This document shows, piece by piece, positions 9,874-21,461 of a stretch of 64,000 nt of DNA (within the stretch, counting starts at the first letter, position 1; each line of letters begins with the position of its first letter). Source of the DNA: Dichetophora obliterata (Eukaryota; Arthropoda; Insecta; Diptera; Sciomyzidae). The notes beneath the pieces were generated by a model. It was not told the DNA's origin and did not search any database. It worked only from the letters and a program-made list of their open reading frames with translations. The DNA is taken from the NCBI GenBank assembly GCA_963920525.1, contig OY986438.1:184572888-184636887 (forward strand), in the 5' to 3' direction. The position numbers were made by a program, and so were the translations under genes.

Positions 9874-12800
9874 ATTTTGCAAGAGAATCATCGTTTTATG
9901 TTAAAGTGTTTTAAATTTATTTGATAAAAAAACTATATAATACAATAACACCATAATTTCACTTACACAGTTTTTAACTTCTTTTCACATCATAACCTTC
10001 AATTTCGCGACTCATATATCCACACTTAAAAATCTTGGACTAAATTTTAGAACAGCTAAAATTTTACTGCTTTTCTTAAACTTTGCAGTTTAACATGAAA
10101 AATTTATGCTGGTATATTTTAATTACTATATTGTTATAAAATTTATTTTTTAATATTTTAGAAACAATATATATTTTTAAACACTATATTTGAGCTTACT
10201 GCCAAATAAGGGAAGCTGTAATTATATGTTATTATATCAGAGCTTAATGCTAACTAAACTCATGAAGCAACAAGTTGCAAAATCAACAAGTTCTTTGCCG
10301 AAAATGCAGTTTAAATTTGAAACTTTGCATAAACCACCGAACTTATAATAAAAACTCTACTGTATTAAAATGTAAACCAAAAATATATTACAGCTTCCCT
10401 TTTAGCTTTTTGGTTTTAATTTCAGTGCAATTCAGTAATTGATTTTTGTCTTTAATACAATTTAGACTAAATTCTAGTGCATTTGGATACAAAACTTAGA
10501 TTTGGAACCGTAAATAGTTATCCTGGAGAACTGGAGAATAGAGAAGTGAACTTAAAAACTGAATGTCGTGGGTTTGAATTTGACGGTGTTTTGCCTTTCA
10601 TTACATTTTATTCCAAGCTTGTACTAAATTTAAAACCAAAGCTGTATTAAAATCATATTTCAGTATTTTGCATGTGCTAGATTTGAAACCAAAGCTGGTG
10701 TGGACTTGTAAATGTGCAGAAAAGTTTTTATTTAAAGGGTCGTTTTTATTTGAACTGCTGAAAAAAAAATTTTTTTTAATTTTTTTTTAACAAAATTATT
10801 GACTATTAATAAAAAATAACTTTTGTACACCAAATAGCAAATTAACCAAATTAAGTATAAATATGGATTTCTATTTGTTCTATTTTTGCCCTTCTATTTG
10901 CTCTTGTAAGCCTATCGCAGTTTGGATTTAATTTTCGAACTCCAAAAAGGTGCCAACGATTTCCCAGCTTCTAAAAGAGATAAAAATAAAAAAGATCTAT
11001 GTTCATATGAGAGATAACACTTAAAACTACAAGTTATCAGCCAATCAGATCATATTTTTTGACGATATTTTGAACAAAAAAAAATTTTTAAAATTACACT
11101 ATTTTTTACCTTTCAAACGTTATTCAATAGGAGTTTTTAAATTTTAGGGATAGTTGAGGGTAGTCTTATAGTTTTTGTTATAATATATATAATACAAAAA
11201 GTTTGAGCTCAATCGTAGTTATAGTTTGGTACCGTTTTCAAAAATGCTGTTCTGAGAAAATCGCGTTTAAGTATAAGTTGAACATGCAATTTGTTTTATA
11301 ATATACAAATGTTTATGTATATATATCGCTATACTTATAGATATCAATCTGAAAATTTTTACACTTATTATATACACATATAAGAACCTTTTTATGGAAA
11401 AAAATTATATTAGAAAAAAAATTTCAAATGACCAAGACCGCTTAGTACAAGACTTCTAACCGTTTCCTTAGTTTTTATTTGGGTTGAAAAAACAAATTTG
11501 TTAAAATAAACAAAAATTAATTTGCATTCAAATCATGTGAAAGTTTTTAAATAGTCACATAAAATTAAAATAAATAAAAAACTTTTTTTACTAGTATTTG
11601 TTTATAAAAAAAGCTTATTACGTTTATAAAAAAATATTTTTTATTAAAACGTTGCAGGAATATTTGAACTTAAACTTGATTTTTTTAAAAACAAAAATTC
11701 ACTAAACTCAAGAAAATCAACAACTTTCACCAGATCTGCAAAGCAAATCATTTGTTCAATTTAGTTAAAAACCTTTAAAAATTTTCTAGTGACCCTTCAA
11801 CAATTGTTTAACAAACATTATCATTAGATTTGTGCATTTAAACCACACCAAAATTTATTTTCGCAACAACTTTTGAAAAATCGAGCAACTGTGCGTTGTA
11901 GCTATGTTTTTGTCTATGCAGTCAAACATGTAAGTGTCAGTTTGTATGCTTGTCTATTTGTGTGCGGTTGTGTTTTGCTCGTTGTTTTGTTTAAATTTTT
12001 TTAAGCTATTAAAACTTTATTAGTTGTTTCTAATTTGGCTTCTAGCCAGACAAGTATTAATTGTTCGTTAAAGCAACTGATTTAATTGAATTTTCTAAAA
12101 ATATTATGTTTCTTCTGTTGGTTTTTTGATATTAATTTTTTTCGTTCTAATTTATTTTGATGTTCTGGCCAAATGGTTACCTTATTAGTTTAAGACTAGT
12201 AGCTATGTATTTATGTTTTAATGTCTTTATGTTTTTATGTCTTTAATGTCTCTAATGTTTTTTAATATGCTGACGCACAGAGTCCAACTTAACATTTTTT
12301 CAATAAGTCGATAAGTGTTTTCTTTTTTTCAATTTAAAGTTAGCAAAAGATTTACTATCTTTCTGCTTAAACCATGTATGACGAGGTTTTTCCACCGAAC
12401 TTTAAAAAAATTTCCTTTAATTATCTGCGATGACGGAAAACATTTTATTTATAGAAATTCTGCCAATCGTCGGAAAACGTAGTATTTTTTAAACAAAAAT
12501 TTTCCAGAACACAGGTGAAAATTTTCAAATCTCTTTAGAAAGGAATAAATCAAAGATCTGTCTGTCGCCACGCACAAAACAAAACACATATTTTTAAAAA
12601 TATCTAGTTGGTGTGCTTGTGTAAGAAGCATCTGTGTTCCACATGTGTTTGCCGTCAAATAAAACAAGGCAGACCACAGAGAGCTGGCTTCGATCCATAA
12701 AAAAATTTCATCAACTTCTATGATTTTTTCTTGTGAAATTTCTTAGCAATGTAGCATTTTTGTATATATGTAGCATATTTTTGCACTCAAAGCCATACAT

Positions 12801-13430
12801 AATTTTTTCTGTTTGTGAAGAAAAGCATGTTCATAATTCTTTTTTTTTTCTCCTTCTAGTTCTTTATGTCTAATAATAGTTCTAGAACTTTTCTATTGAT
12901 AACCTTTTTTTTCAGATCAAACTTTTACGTAAGCTGCACATCAACACCTTAAATATTTGCAATTTAAAAACAAATTGAACTAGGTAATTCTCAAATTTTC
13001 TAAAATTTCAATATTCTTTTTAATTTCAGAAAACAAAAAAATGTTTAAACAATTTTCTATATAGTTTTATGATTTGTTTACTTCGCTGAAAATATGCTTT
13101 ATTATTAAGAATAAATTCATAACTCAGTTCAAATTTTATTTATAGCACGTTTGAGTTTATGTGTGATTTTTGAGTAGGCAACATGGAAAAAAATTTCAAT
13201 ATTTTTTAAATTATTTTTTTACTTTCGGTCTCTATGCATGCTCGCTTTCGGCCCCTTTAATTTATACGAAGTCAACAGCTTAGTGATTTAGTTGGTGACC
13301 TACATAGTTTTATAGCTCTCATATTTTTTTTATACGTTTTTATTTATGTATGTATTATAAAAATATTTACCGAATGCTACTAATGAAATTTCTGCGCATG
13401 CAAAAATAGCTATATAAAAGTTGCTGAAAC
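9874..13430. other. AT-rich intronic sequence, no gene seen
   Basis: About 3.5 kb without credible coding sequence. It holds one small inverted-repeat candidate (10208-10402) and otherwise low-complexity A/T tracts. A minus-strand frame at 12449-12667 has no recognisable motif. Confidence 0.5.
10208..10402. repeat. Possible small MITE with 15-bp inverted ends
   Basis: AAGGGAAGCTGTAAT at the left is repeated as its exact complement ATTACAGCTTCCCTT at the right, 195 bp overall. No clear target duplication flanks it. Confidence 0.35.
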
Positions 13431-13915
13431 ATTTGAGATTTTCTATAATTTGGATTTTTTTTCTGAAATTTTATAGAGCTTATAGCTGTTATATTGCGAT
13501 TACGATTAGTAATCAATTATATTATATTTTAAAAAGAATTGTAATCATAATACATGTAATCCTTGTGGGAAAAAATTATGATTAGTAATTGATTACGATT
13601 ACAAATTATTAAAAAAATAATTACGATTACTTGCAATTACGAAAATAATCAAGAAGAATCAAAAGTAATCAAGACAAAATAATTCGACTACTTTTATAAA
13701 TTATTTAAATAATCAAAAAGATTATTTTTTCTTGATTATTTTTTATTCTTTTTGATTATTTTCTTAATCTGAAGTAATCGTAATTATGTTTGTTATATTT
13801 CGTAATTATATTAAACAGAGAAGAATTGTACTTAATCAATTATTACACATTTAAAAAAATAATCGAATTACTAATGATTACGATTAGTAATCATTATTTA
13901 AGAGCTAAGCCTTGA
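13431..13915. repeat. Self-similar foldback tract built of GATTACGATTAGTAATC
   Basis: The tract consists mostly of variants of ATTACGATTAGTAATC, a near-palindrome, in both orientations, with an A/T-rich middle (AATCAAAAAGATTATTTTTT). The outer parts (…TTATAGCTGTTATATTGCGA on the left, complement of CTTAGCTCTTAAATAATGA on the right) are loosely inverted. It resembles in style the hAT-like elements at 28.7-33 kb, but no clear TIR or target duplication could be fixed. Confidence 0.5.
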
Positions 13916-14430
13916 TCTTAATCTAATATATAAAATTCTCGTGTCACAATGTTCGTTCCCATACTCCTCCGAAACGGCTTGACCCATTCTTATAAAATTT
14001 TTTATGCATATTCAGTAAGTCTGAGAATCGGCTACTATTTATTTTACAACCGCTAAGTAATAAAGGGTGTCTACCCCAAAAAAATTTTTTTCCTTTTTTT
14101 GATAAATTTTTTTTTAATTTTTTTGTAATGTGGCAATAAAAAATACATACAACCCTAAGTTTTTACTTTTCTATCACCAACCCCTGCTTTTTAATAGTCA
14201 TTTTCATAATTTTATCATTTTTTATCCGGCTCGATAACATCAATTATTATCACTTGGTAAGTTATCCCCTCCATGTGTCTCTCGGTGTCACTTCTCACCC
14301 AGTAAACAGCACGGAGTAGAGATGACAACGAAGATGGTCTGCTATTTCTCTCGAACAAGAAGCCTTTTCTCACTCCCTCTACAATCGTCTACTATTCGCT
14401 ATAGTGTTGATTACATGTTTTCCAGCCTGA

Positions 14431-16781
14431 GCAGAGATATTGTGGGATAATCTCAAAGATTCAATGACTGATGATATATTGCATCAACATCGTACACGGT
14501 GTAACGATCTAGCGATAACATTCAGCGACGATATGTACAATGAAGCATTGATTGCTATTGAGGATCTTTGCATTATCATTGCCAACTTACCACTCAGTCA
14601 TTTCGGTATGAATTCGCCAAATCGAGGGGAAACTGATTTAATGAACACTGAAATGAATCGTGAACTACAGTACAACACTGTAGAAATGGCGGCGATTGTT
14701 ACTCGCAATGTCCCGCTAATGAACGAAGAACAAAGAACCATTTACGACCGCATTATGCTCGCAGTTTCAGCAGGACAAGGTGGGTTCTTCTTTTTAGATG
14801 CACCAGGTGGAACTGGTAAGACATTCCTTATTTCGCTAATTCTCGCCGAAATACGATCCAATAATGGCATCGCATTGGCCGTTGCATCATCGGGCATTGC
14901 GGCAACTTTATTGGATGGAGGCAGAACAGCTCATTCAGTATTTAAGCTACCACTAAATATTCCAAATAACCCGGACGCAGTGTGCAACATAAAAATACAA
15001 TCATCCATAGCCGCAGTGCTGAAACAGTGTAAAATTATCATCTGGGATGAATGTACCATGGCACACAAACATTCGCTTGAGGCGTTGAACAGGACATTGA
15101 AAGATATTAAAAACAACGAAAAACTATTTGGTGGCACTCTGTTAGTCCTTTCCGGTGACTTCAGACAAACACTTCCCGTCATTCCACGTTCAACATACGC
15201 TGATGAAATCAACGCCTGCTTAAAATCATCGCCATTGTGGCATGCATCCGCTGAAACATTCTCAAAACAACTCTTAGATATCGGCGATGGAAAAGTCATG
15301 CGACTGATTTCTGCACAATCATTGAATTCGCAAGATGCTCTCATTGAACAAATATTTCCCGATGTACACACGAATTACATAAATCTCGAGTGGCTTGCAG
15401 AAAGAGCAATTTTAGCTGCAAAAAATGTGGACGTTGGCATTTTGAATCTGAAGATACAACAGTTATTGCCAGGGGACTTGGTATCATATAAATCTATTGA
15501 TACAGTTGGCGATGATACTGAAGCTGTAAATTTTTCAACAGAGTTTTTGAACTCACTGGATTTGCCAGGCATGCCACCACATAGCTTACAATTGAAGATT
15601 GGATCTCCAATTATCTTGCTTCGTAATTTGAACTTGCCACGGCTGTGCAACGGTACGCGATTAGTCATTAAAAAATTAATGAAAAACGTTATCGAAGGCA
15701 CCATTTTAAATGGCAAGTTTCGAAGTGAAAATATATTAATACCACGAATACCTATTATACCCACAGATGTGCCAATTCAGTTTAAGCGTATTCAATTTCC
15801 GATTAGATGGGCATTTGCAATGACTATTAATAAATCCCAAGGCCAAACAATGTCTGTTTGCGGCTTAGGCCGCATTCATAGTAAACGCTTTTAGCTTAGC
15901 CGAGAGGTTTAGCTGAAAAACGCTTTGTGTATAATCATATGGAAAAGCTCAAAGTGTTCATAGTGCCAGCATAAAGCTTATTTTCAAATGCTTTTCAGCG
16001 CTTATATATCCATCTCGCTTGCTCACACAGAAAAATGATTTTGTTTTCTATGTTCTGTTGTAGAGCATTTTTAAAATGCTATTCGGCACTTGTTTATTTA
16101 TTTTGACTGTTGACAATATTTTCGTTGATTTTGTTTTATTTGTTGGATTTTTTTGTGCTGAAGTTTTAACTGTTGTTGTGTTGTTGTTGCGTTGTTGTTT
16201 CGTTTTTTGGTGCTTTTCAGTTGTATGCACTTGTGTATTCTATCTCGTTTGTTTACAAAGTTTTCGTTTTTCTTGCTTACTTCTTGGATATTTTTTGTGC
16301 TGATCTTTCCAACGTTGTTATGCTTTGTGTTTTCAAGTTCCTTTGAAATTTTGTTTGTTATTGGTTTGATCTTTCATTGGTGATCATCGCGAATCTAGAT
16401 ACTCATTAAACAAAAAATCTTTCATTTACTTTGCAAAACGCAATTGAGGGCATTATTTTCCAAAGAGACATATGAAAACAAAGCATCTCAGCCACAAGCA
16501 TAAAGCGCGCGCTATGAACACCAATAAGCTCAATAAGCTACTTTATGCAGCGTTGAATAAGCGTTCACTATGATCAAAAAAGCTTGACAAAGCAGCTTTA
16601 TGCATCAGCTTCAGCCAAAGCGTCCACTATGAACGCGGCCTTAGATTTGAGCACAGCATGTTTTTCACACGGACAATTATACGTTGCATGCTCTCGAGTG
16701 GGTAATCCATCAAGTTTGTTTGTATTAGCTAAAGACGGGCTAACAAAAAATATTGTCCACGCTGTAGCATTAAGAGATTAA
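14431..16781 (+). pseudogene. Helitron helicase (PIF1-like), C-terminal part, split by a MITE
   Basis: Superfamily-1 PIF1-like helicase of the Helitron RepHel protein, which unwinds DNA during rolling-circle transposition. In the open frame (no ATG before 14464; it runs from the stop at 14428) one sees Walker A GGTGKT near residue 125, Walker B IIIWDEC near 203, GDFRQTLPV near 242, and the C-terminal helicase motif AMTINKSQGQT. The frame then runs into the MITE at 15868. It resumes in the same frame at 16644 with DLSTACFSHGQLYVACSRVG and ends at the TAA at 16779-16781. Joining 15867 to 16644 gives …MSVCGL|DLSTACF…, a perfect family match. The Rep half is missing and the region between FSKQLL and RLIS may be shortened. 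Inactive. Confidence 0.9.
15868..16640. mobile_element. Harbinger-type MITE, copy 2, inside the helicase gene
   Basis: A 773-bp non-coding element starting GGCCGCATTCATAG and ending CTATGAACGCGGCC, flanked by TTA at 15865-15867 and 16641-16643. It is homologous along its length to the copy at 1540-2359. The 3-bp TTA duplication fits PIF/Harbinger. Removing it with one TTA restores the helicase frame exactly, so the insertion happened after the Helitron arrived and left the coding sequence otherwise intact at the break. Confidence 0.95.
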
Positions 16782-16982
16782 TACTATGTAATGAATTAAT
16801 GATATAAATAATTATTACTTTTAATAAATTGAAAAATTAATGTTTGGTGTTTTCTAATTTTTATATTCCCTCATCGTTCACAGCGCTCCATGCCTTTTTC
16901 ACTCACATTCCACATCCTTATACGCTTCCAATAAGTTAGTTATTTTTTTCTACACTAGAAATTCTCTAGAAATTATTTACGT

Positions 16983-17011
16983 GGCAAAACAACGTTTGCC
17001 GGGTCATCTAG
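16983..17011 (+). terminator. Helitron 3' hairpin and CTAG end
   Basis: GGCAAAACAACGTTTGCC forms a short stem-loop followed by GGGTCATCTAG. In Helitrons such a hairpin just before the CTRR end marks the end of rolling-circle transfer. The role is inferred from the family. Confidence 0.75.
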
Positions 17012-17462
17012 TATATTATAAGTATTAGAATGTATCGGAAATCTGACCCCCAATTCCGGTATTTAAAATAAATAGTATATAAAAAATACATTCGATTGAC
17101 ATACTTTTTCTTGTCTGAACCAATCCGTAATCCGAATGGCATTTTTGAGCAACTTTTGTGCTATAAATCCACAAAAAGAAAATCAATCGATTCCCTGGAA
17201 ATAAAAACATAGCACTGCAAGTTTTTATTCCATTTGACAAATACTTTAACGAGGCTTGACGGTTTTGTTCATGTAAAATATGAAGTACTGGTTCGACTGA
17301 GTATGAGTATGTTTTCAGAAATTTCTCGCTTTGTCAAACTTCGATCTTCACAAAAAATGTCATACACTTTATTAATGACTTCTGGTGTTGTTGAACTTTG
17401 TGAACGTACAATAAGTGGTTAACCTTGAACGCTTGTTCGTCCACGTTAAAACTCTAAAACAC
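17012..17462. other. No recognised feature
   Basis: Intronic sequence between the Helitron and the next foldback element. Two short frames on opposite strands (17025-17240 and 17234-17422) show no family motif. Confidence 0.4.
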
Positions 17463-18324
17463 ACACAGAGAAAACAACATTTTCAAAAGTGCAGAAACGT
17501 GCCACTTTTAAAAACGTTTAACACAGATTTTGCACTTCTAACATTTATTTTAGTTTTAAGAACGAATATTTTAAAATGAAATAGTAAAACGTTGATATTC
17601 ATTTTAAAAACGAAAATTGTAAAACTACATTCTAAAATATTCGTTTGATTTTTTACAATGGACATTTTAAATTCCAATAGTAAAACGTTTATTTTCATTT
17701 TAAAAACGAACATATTAAAACTAGACTCAAAAATGTTCGTTTGATTTTTAACAATAAACATTTTAAAATGCAATATTAAAACGATTTTTTTTTTTAAAAC
17801 GAAAATTTTCATTATTTCCTATTAATTTAAAACATTCATAAAAATTCCCATTTTTATTATATAAAAAGCATAATTGTGTAATTATTGTGAGCTTTTTAGA
17901 TCAAGTAAATTTGAATATTTTATTTTTCGAACAAATATCAAATACATAAATCAATGAAACATATGTCACAAACAATTCGTTCTTAACAAGTGTTTTTAAA
18001 CAAAGTATGTGAAACAAACATTTAAATAATCTTTTTACTATGTCGTGTTAAAACGTTCGCAGTTGTTTTAAAAACGTTTCGTTTTACTTTTCTATTTAAA
18101 AATGTGCGTTTTCAATTTTGTATGGCGTAAAATGTTTTTAAAAATATTCATTTTACCCTACTATATCATATTAAAAGATTCGTAGGTGTTTTGAAAACGT
18201 TTCGTTTTACTTTTCTATTTGAAAATGTGCGTTTTCATTTTTGTGTGGCGTAAAATGTTTTTAAAAATATTCATTTTACTAAACGTTTTTAAAATGTGCG
18301 TTTTTGATTTTTGTTTTCTCAGTG
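17463..18324. mobile_element. Foldback TIR element with internal tandem repeats
   Basis: The ends are CACACAGAGAAAACAA and the complement of CACTGAGAAAACAA. The left half holds about 2.5 tandem units of 95 bp (17578-17769) built of TAAAACG, ATTTTCATTTTAAAAACGAA and TTCGTTTGATTTTT. The right half holds two tandem units of about 121 bp (18050-18170 and 18172-18285) with AAACGTTTCGTTTTACTTTT. The two halves use inverted forms of the same AAAACGTTTTC vocabulary. The 109-residue minus-strand frame at 17483-17812 just reflects the tandem repeat. Target duplication unresolved, so the superfamily is left open. Confidence 0.6.
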
Positions 18325-20000
18325 CATTGATGCAAAGTTGGAAATTTAACTTCCACCATTTTTGTATAAATTTGTATTGCTGATAAACCTTTCAAAACAA
18401 AGAATACTATCACTGCCACGATATTCGTTCTTTTTCATTGCACAAAAAACACACAGACACGTCAACTTCAAATGACTTGTAAACAAAGAATGAAATAACA
18501 GGTCGTAATAAATTTTCTTTTTTTTTGTGTTCACATGAAGGATGAAACATTAAAATGGCGTATAAATTTTGATTCTTCTGCAGGTTAATAGGTGTCGCTT
18601 TCAATACTTTCTTAGCAACCTATACTATTGGCAGTTTTCCACCACTTTAACAAATGGATTTAGCAATATTAGAGGAATTTTAGTCAAAATTATATTATTT
18701 TTGTGTATTTTCGAAATAACTCTTTTTAAACCACTTTTATCTTTGCCCTTAAAGCGGGTTAATTCCCTCAAAATGATTTAATAGAAATGTCATGATTTTC
18801 ATAAATGCTGCTTATTCTTTACGCATTTGGCTTGGTCATCATGACTTAAATGTGGGTCAGTTGAGCTTTCAGACGAGAAGCTATAAAGCTAAGATAATGC
18901 CTGACCTAGCACCTCATTCATCCGAGCTTCTTTTAGTTGTGAAAAGTATTTTTTCAACACTGTAAGTCGTAGTCAATTGTAAGAGCTTTCATAGTAAAAA
19001 GAAAAACAAAACCTGCTGCTTTAATACTCTATTCCTTCAGATAAAATTCTAGCACTTAGACTCGTAGAGCTGGTTACAAATTTGAAACATGTCGTAATTT
19101 ATTTCAATTAGACGTGCCCAGTAAACGCGGCTAGGCCAGGACAGGCCAGTAACAAAGCGGCCAGCATTAACCTAGGAAGCAAGGAGCAGCACTTAACCCT
19201 GCACCGTGCCTTGGGGCAACGTGATGTCGTCCAACTCAACAGTATTAATAAATAAGATATTGCTCTATTTCTGACTCACCCGTATCGGGGGATGTGGGAT
19301 GTGGGTGAAGGGTGATGTTGTTTATTTACACTTCTTCGTTTGTAGTAAAATAATTCTATGAAAGCCTGGCGGCGGCTTCCGTTGACAGCAGGATGTTAGT
19401 CTGAAGTAGTGTGCCAGCAGTTGGTAAGCATGGCAAGGATGTAGAAATAAAAAGGGCAACAAACACACAACAACAACAACAATAAATACTAGTTGGGTGC
19501 AAAAAATATCATAATGAAAGCAATAAAAGCTCTTAATCTAAAGCGTTGAACAACGCAACGGTGTGTTGGACACGTATATATGATGGCGTATTAATTAAGA
19601 ACGCCTTGCCGCTGGGTCAAAGCTTACCATTAGATTTCATCAGAGCTCGGAGACTATGCTTGCATCCCTCCCTTTTCTGCACCACTAGTGGTATAAATGA
19701 CCTTTTTTTACCATATATGAATGAGTGGCCACAAGTTATGGTGGCATGACTGGATCAAATGAAAGGCTGGCGTTGCTCATGCTAGTTCGGAAGTGTTGCA
19801 GGATATTATTCTATATGCGTTGTGTTCCACTCATCGTCAGTTCCTTTTTCCTAAGATCTGCGCACAAATTAATTTGGTTTGATGACTTCGATCTGGGTTA
19901 ATCTAAATGATGGGGTGGTTTTTGCTTCGATGTCACAAAATGTCACATGGAGCTTGTAGACTTTCAAAATAGCTTAATTTGTTTTTTAAACATCTTATCT
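18325..20000. other. Probably unique intronic sequence, no gene seen
   Basis: This stretch, especially 19080-19800, is less AT-rich and less repetitive than its surroundings and shows none of the repeat families of the window. The plus-strand frame at 19546-19749 is not recognised. It could contain intronic regulatory DNA, but no specific site could be read. Confidence 0.4.
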
Positions 20001-20692
20001 GGGGGTCAATTCCCGTTCTGCGTTATCGTCATATAAAAAGTGTTTTCAGCTTTACACGGAAAACGCGATTCCCGTTGTGTGTTAAAACTGCAACAGCTGT
20101 TTATTTTTAGCTGAAATGAAAACAAAGTTAACGCCGGTTGCAAACGCGCGTTATCGACTTGCTATATTAGTTTCGGCTATTTTATGCTACCGAAAAACTT
20201 ATTTTGGTTAAATTTATTTATGCAAAATTCATTGTACTTTTCTTTTTTATTGCTTATTTTTAATATATAGTTTTACTTTCTTAATCAAGTTTATAGCTTT
20301 GGGAAAGCGATATAAGTCGAAGTGTTCCTCCGAAATTCTGCTGAATGAGTTTTCTTCATCGCGAAGTCTCCTCCTAAAAATCCTTAAGTTTTCTCTACAT
20401 AAATCAATAAAAAGAATGTTGAAGTCATAATAAAGTCATCCTCATGTTCAATAAAGTCATTATTGAAAATATTTTCTACCATCTAATAAGTTGCTTACAT
20501 TTATTTTTCATAAAAGCTTTGTTTAATAGACATTCAGCAACTCTCAAATGCTATTCAGCAGCTACTTTTCATTAGGCGAAATAGAATCGCGTTTTTGTGC
20601 GCAGTGAAGTGAAAAAGTGAAATCTTTAAATGAAAACTATTGTGAAAAGCTTCTTTTCACTTCACTTTAAAGCAAAACGGGAATTGACCTCC
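20001..20692. mobile_element. 692-bp TIR element (GGRGGTCAATTCCCG ends)
   Basis: Starts GGGGGTCAATTCCCGTTCTG and ends with the complement, CAAAACGGGAATTGACCTCC. Inside near the right end is a further TTCACTTCACTTT block. No transposase frame. The flanks do not show an unambiguous direct duplication, so it is called a non-autonomous DNA transposon on the TIRs alone. Confidence 0.65.
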
Positions 20693-21114
20693 TGATCAGA
20701 CTATTCGAGTAAATTTTAAGGTGTCTTTTTTTGCATAAACAGAGGTCAGTGAATTGCTCGCTTCGTGTGCTCTCCGGAGAAATGACACAGGATGCAATTA
20801 ATTTTGAAGGAAGTGACAATTGTTTTAACTACCCAGATGAAGAACAAAGCAGGCCTGCCGCTAGAAGGAATGTGGAAGTTTATAATTCTAATGCTAGGTT
20901 TTCAAGTAAAATTTTTGAAATTTTAAAAACTTCTTGTGTACTTCTCAGTCAGATGCAAAAGCAAAGGTATCATGTTTTGTAATTTTAAGGGACAACAACT
21001 GCAATATTTTCATGATTATTTTCATTCGCCGACACTTTGTGTTTTCACCGAAGCACTTTTGATAGCTAAAATGTTCTTATGTATATTATTTCAACATCAT
21101 TACAACAGAGCGAA
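20693..21114. other. No recognised feature
   Basis: A plus-strand frame at 20731-20982 is open for 83 codons but lacks recognisable domains or codon patterns. Confidence 0.35.
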
Positions 21115-21180
21115 TGGCTCATTTGGCTAGGGCTAGTTTTTATTCTTATTTTTTTGGAATCTTGAGTAGTGGGTTCAAAT
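21115..21180 (+). repeat. tRNA-like sequence (possible SINE head)
   Basis: TGGCTCATTTGGCTAGGGCT resembles a Pol III A box and GTGGGTTCAAATCAC a B box, spaced about 50 bases apart. The arms do not fold into a sound tRNA, so it is probably a degenerate tRNA-derived SINE head. Confidence 0.4.
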
Positions 21181-21382
21181 CACAACAGAAACAAATTTTT
21201 TTTAATAGCATTTAGTTTCTATTTGGTTTTTTTTTAATTTGTCTTGTTTTTTTTAATGATTTCGTTATTTTTTTTTTTGCATTAATTGCTTATAATAACA
21301 AAGCGAACGCGTTCATTTTATTACTCTGTGCTCGTACGTTTATTCTTAATGAAGCAAATTAAGCGACGATTACTTAACAGCT

Positions 21383-21445
21383 GCGGTAGTCGAGTGGATA
21401 AGCCAATGCACTTACGCACACGCGACCGAGGTTCAAGTCACCGGA
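21383..21445 (+). repeat. tRNA-like sequence (possible SINE head)
   Basis: CGGTAGTCGAGTGGATAAG (A-box region) and CGAGGTTCAAGTCACC (B-box region) are spaced as in a tRNA. The A-box region is shared with the minus-strand sequence near 62720 (CGGTAGACGAGTGGGTAAG). Acceptor-stem pairing is poor; a SINE head is more likely than a working tRNA gene. Confidence 0.45.
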
Positions 21446-21461
21446 TAATGATAATTTTTCA

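Larger units (their letters stand above)
13922..17011 (+). mobile_element. Helitron, internally deleted, carrying a helicase gene
   Basis: The element starts TCTAATATATAAAATTCTCG after an A and ends …GGGTCATCTAG before a T, the A|T target and TC…CTAG ends of Helitrons. A short hairpin (GGCAAA…TTTGCC, 16983-17000) precedes the 3' end by about 11 bases, as is typical. Total length is 3090 bp, or about 2.3 kb without the MITE at 15868-16640. Only the helicase half is encoded; the HUH/Rep replication-initiator part is absent, so this copy could not move by itself. Confidence 0.85.

Noticed and set aside
14931..15764. Minus-strand frames of 146 and 129 codons
   Set aside because: Antisense shadows of the Helitron helicase frame.
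17483..17812. A 109-residue minus-strand frame with repeated FKMFIVKNQTNI-like units
   Set aside because: The protein repeat equals the 95-bp DNA tandem repeat of a foldback element; there is no independent coding signal.
19546..19749. A 67-residue plus-strand frame in the less AT-rich stretch
   Set aside because: No recognisable motif, no flanking splice sites with a consistent partner, and the length is expected by chance.
21384..21445. A possible functional tRNA gene
   Set aside because: A and B boxes are present but acceptor and T stems do not pair properly; a SINE head is more likely. The same holds for 47748-47820 and 62664-62730.
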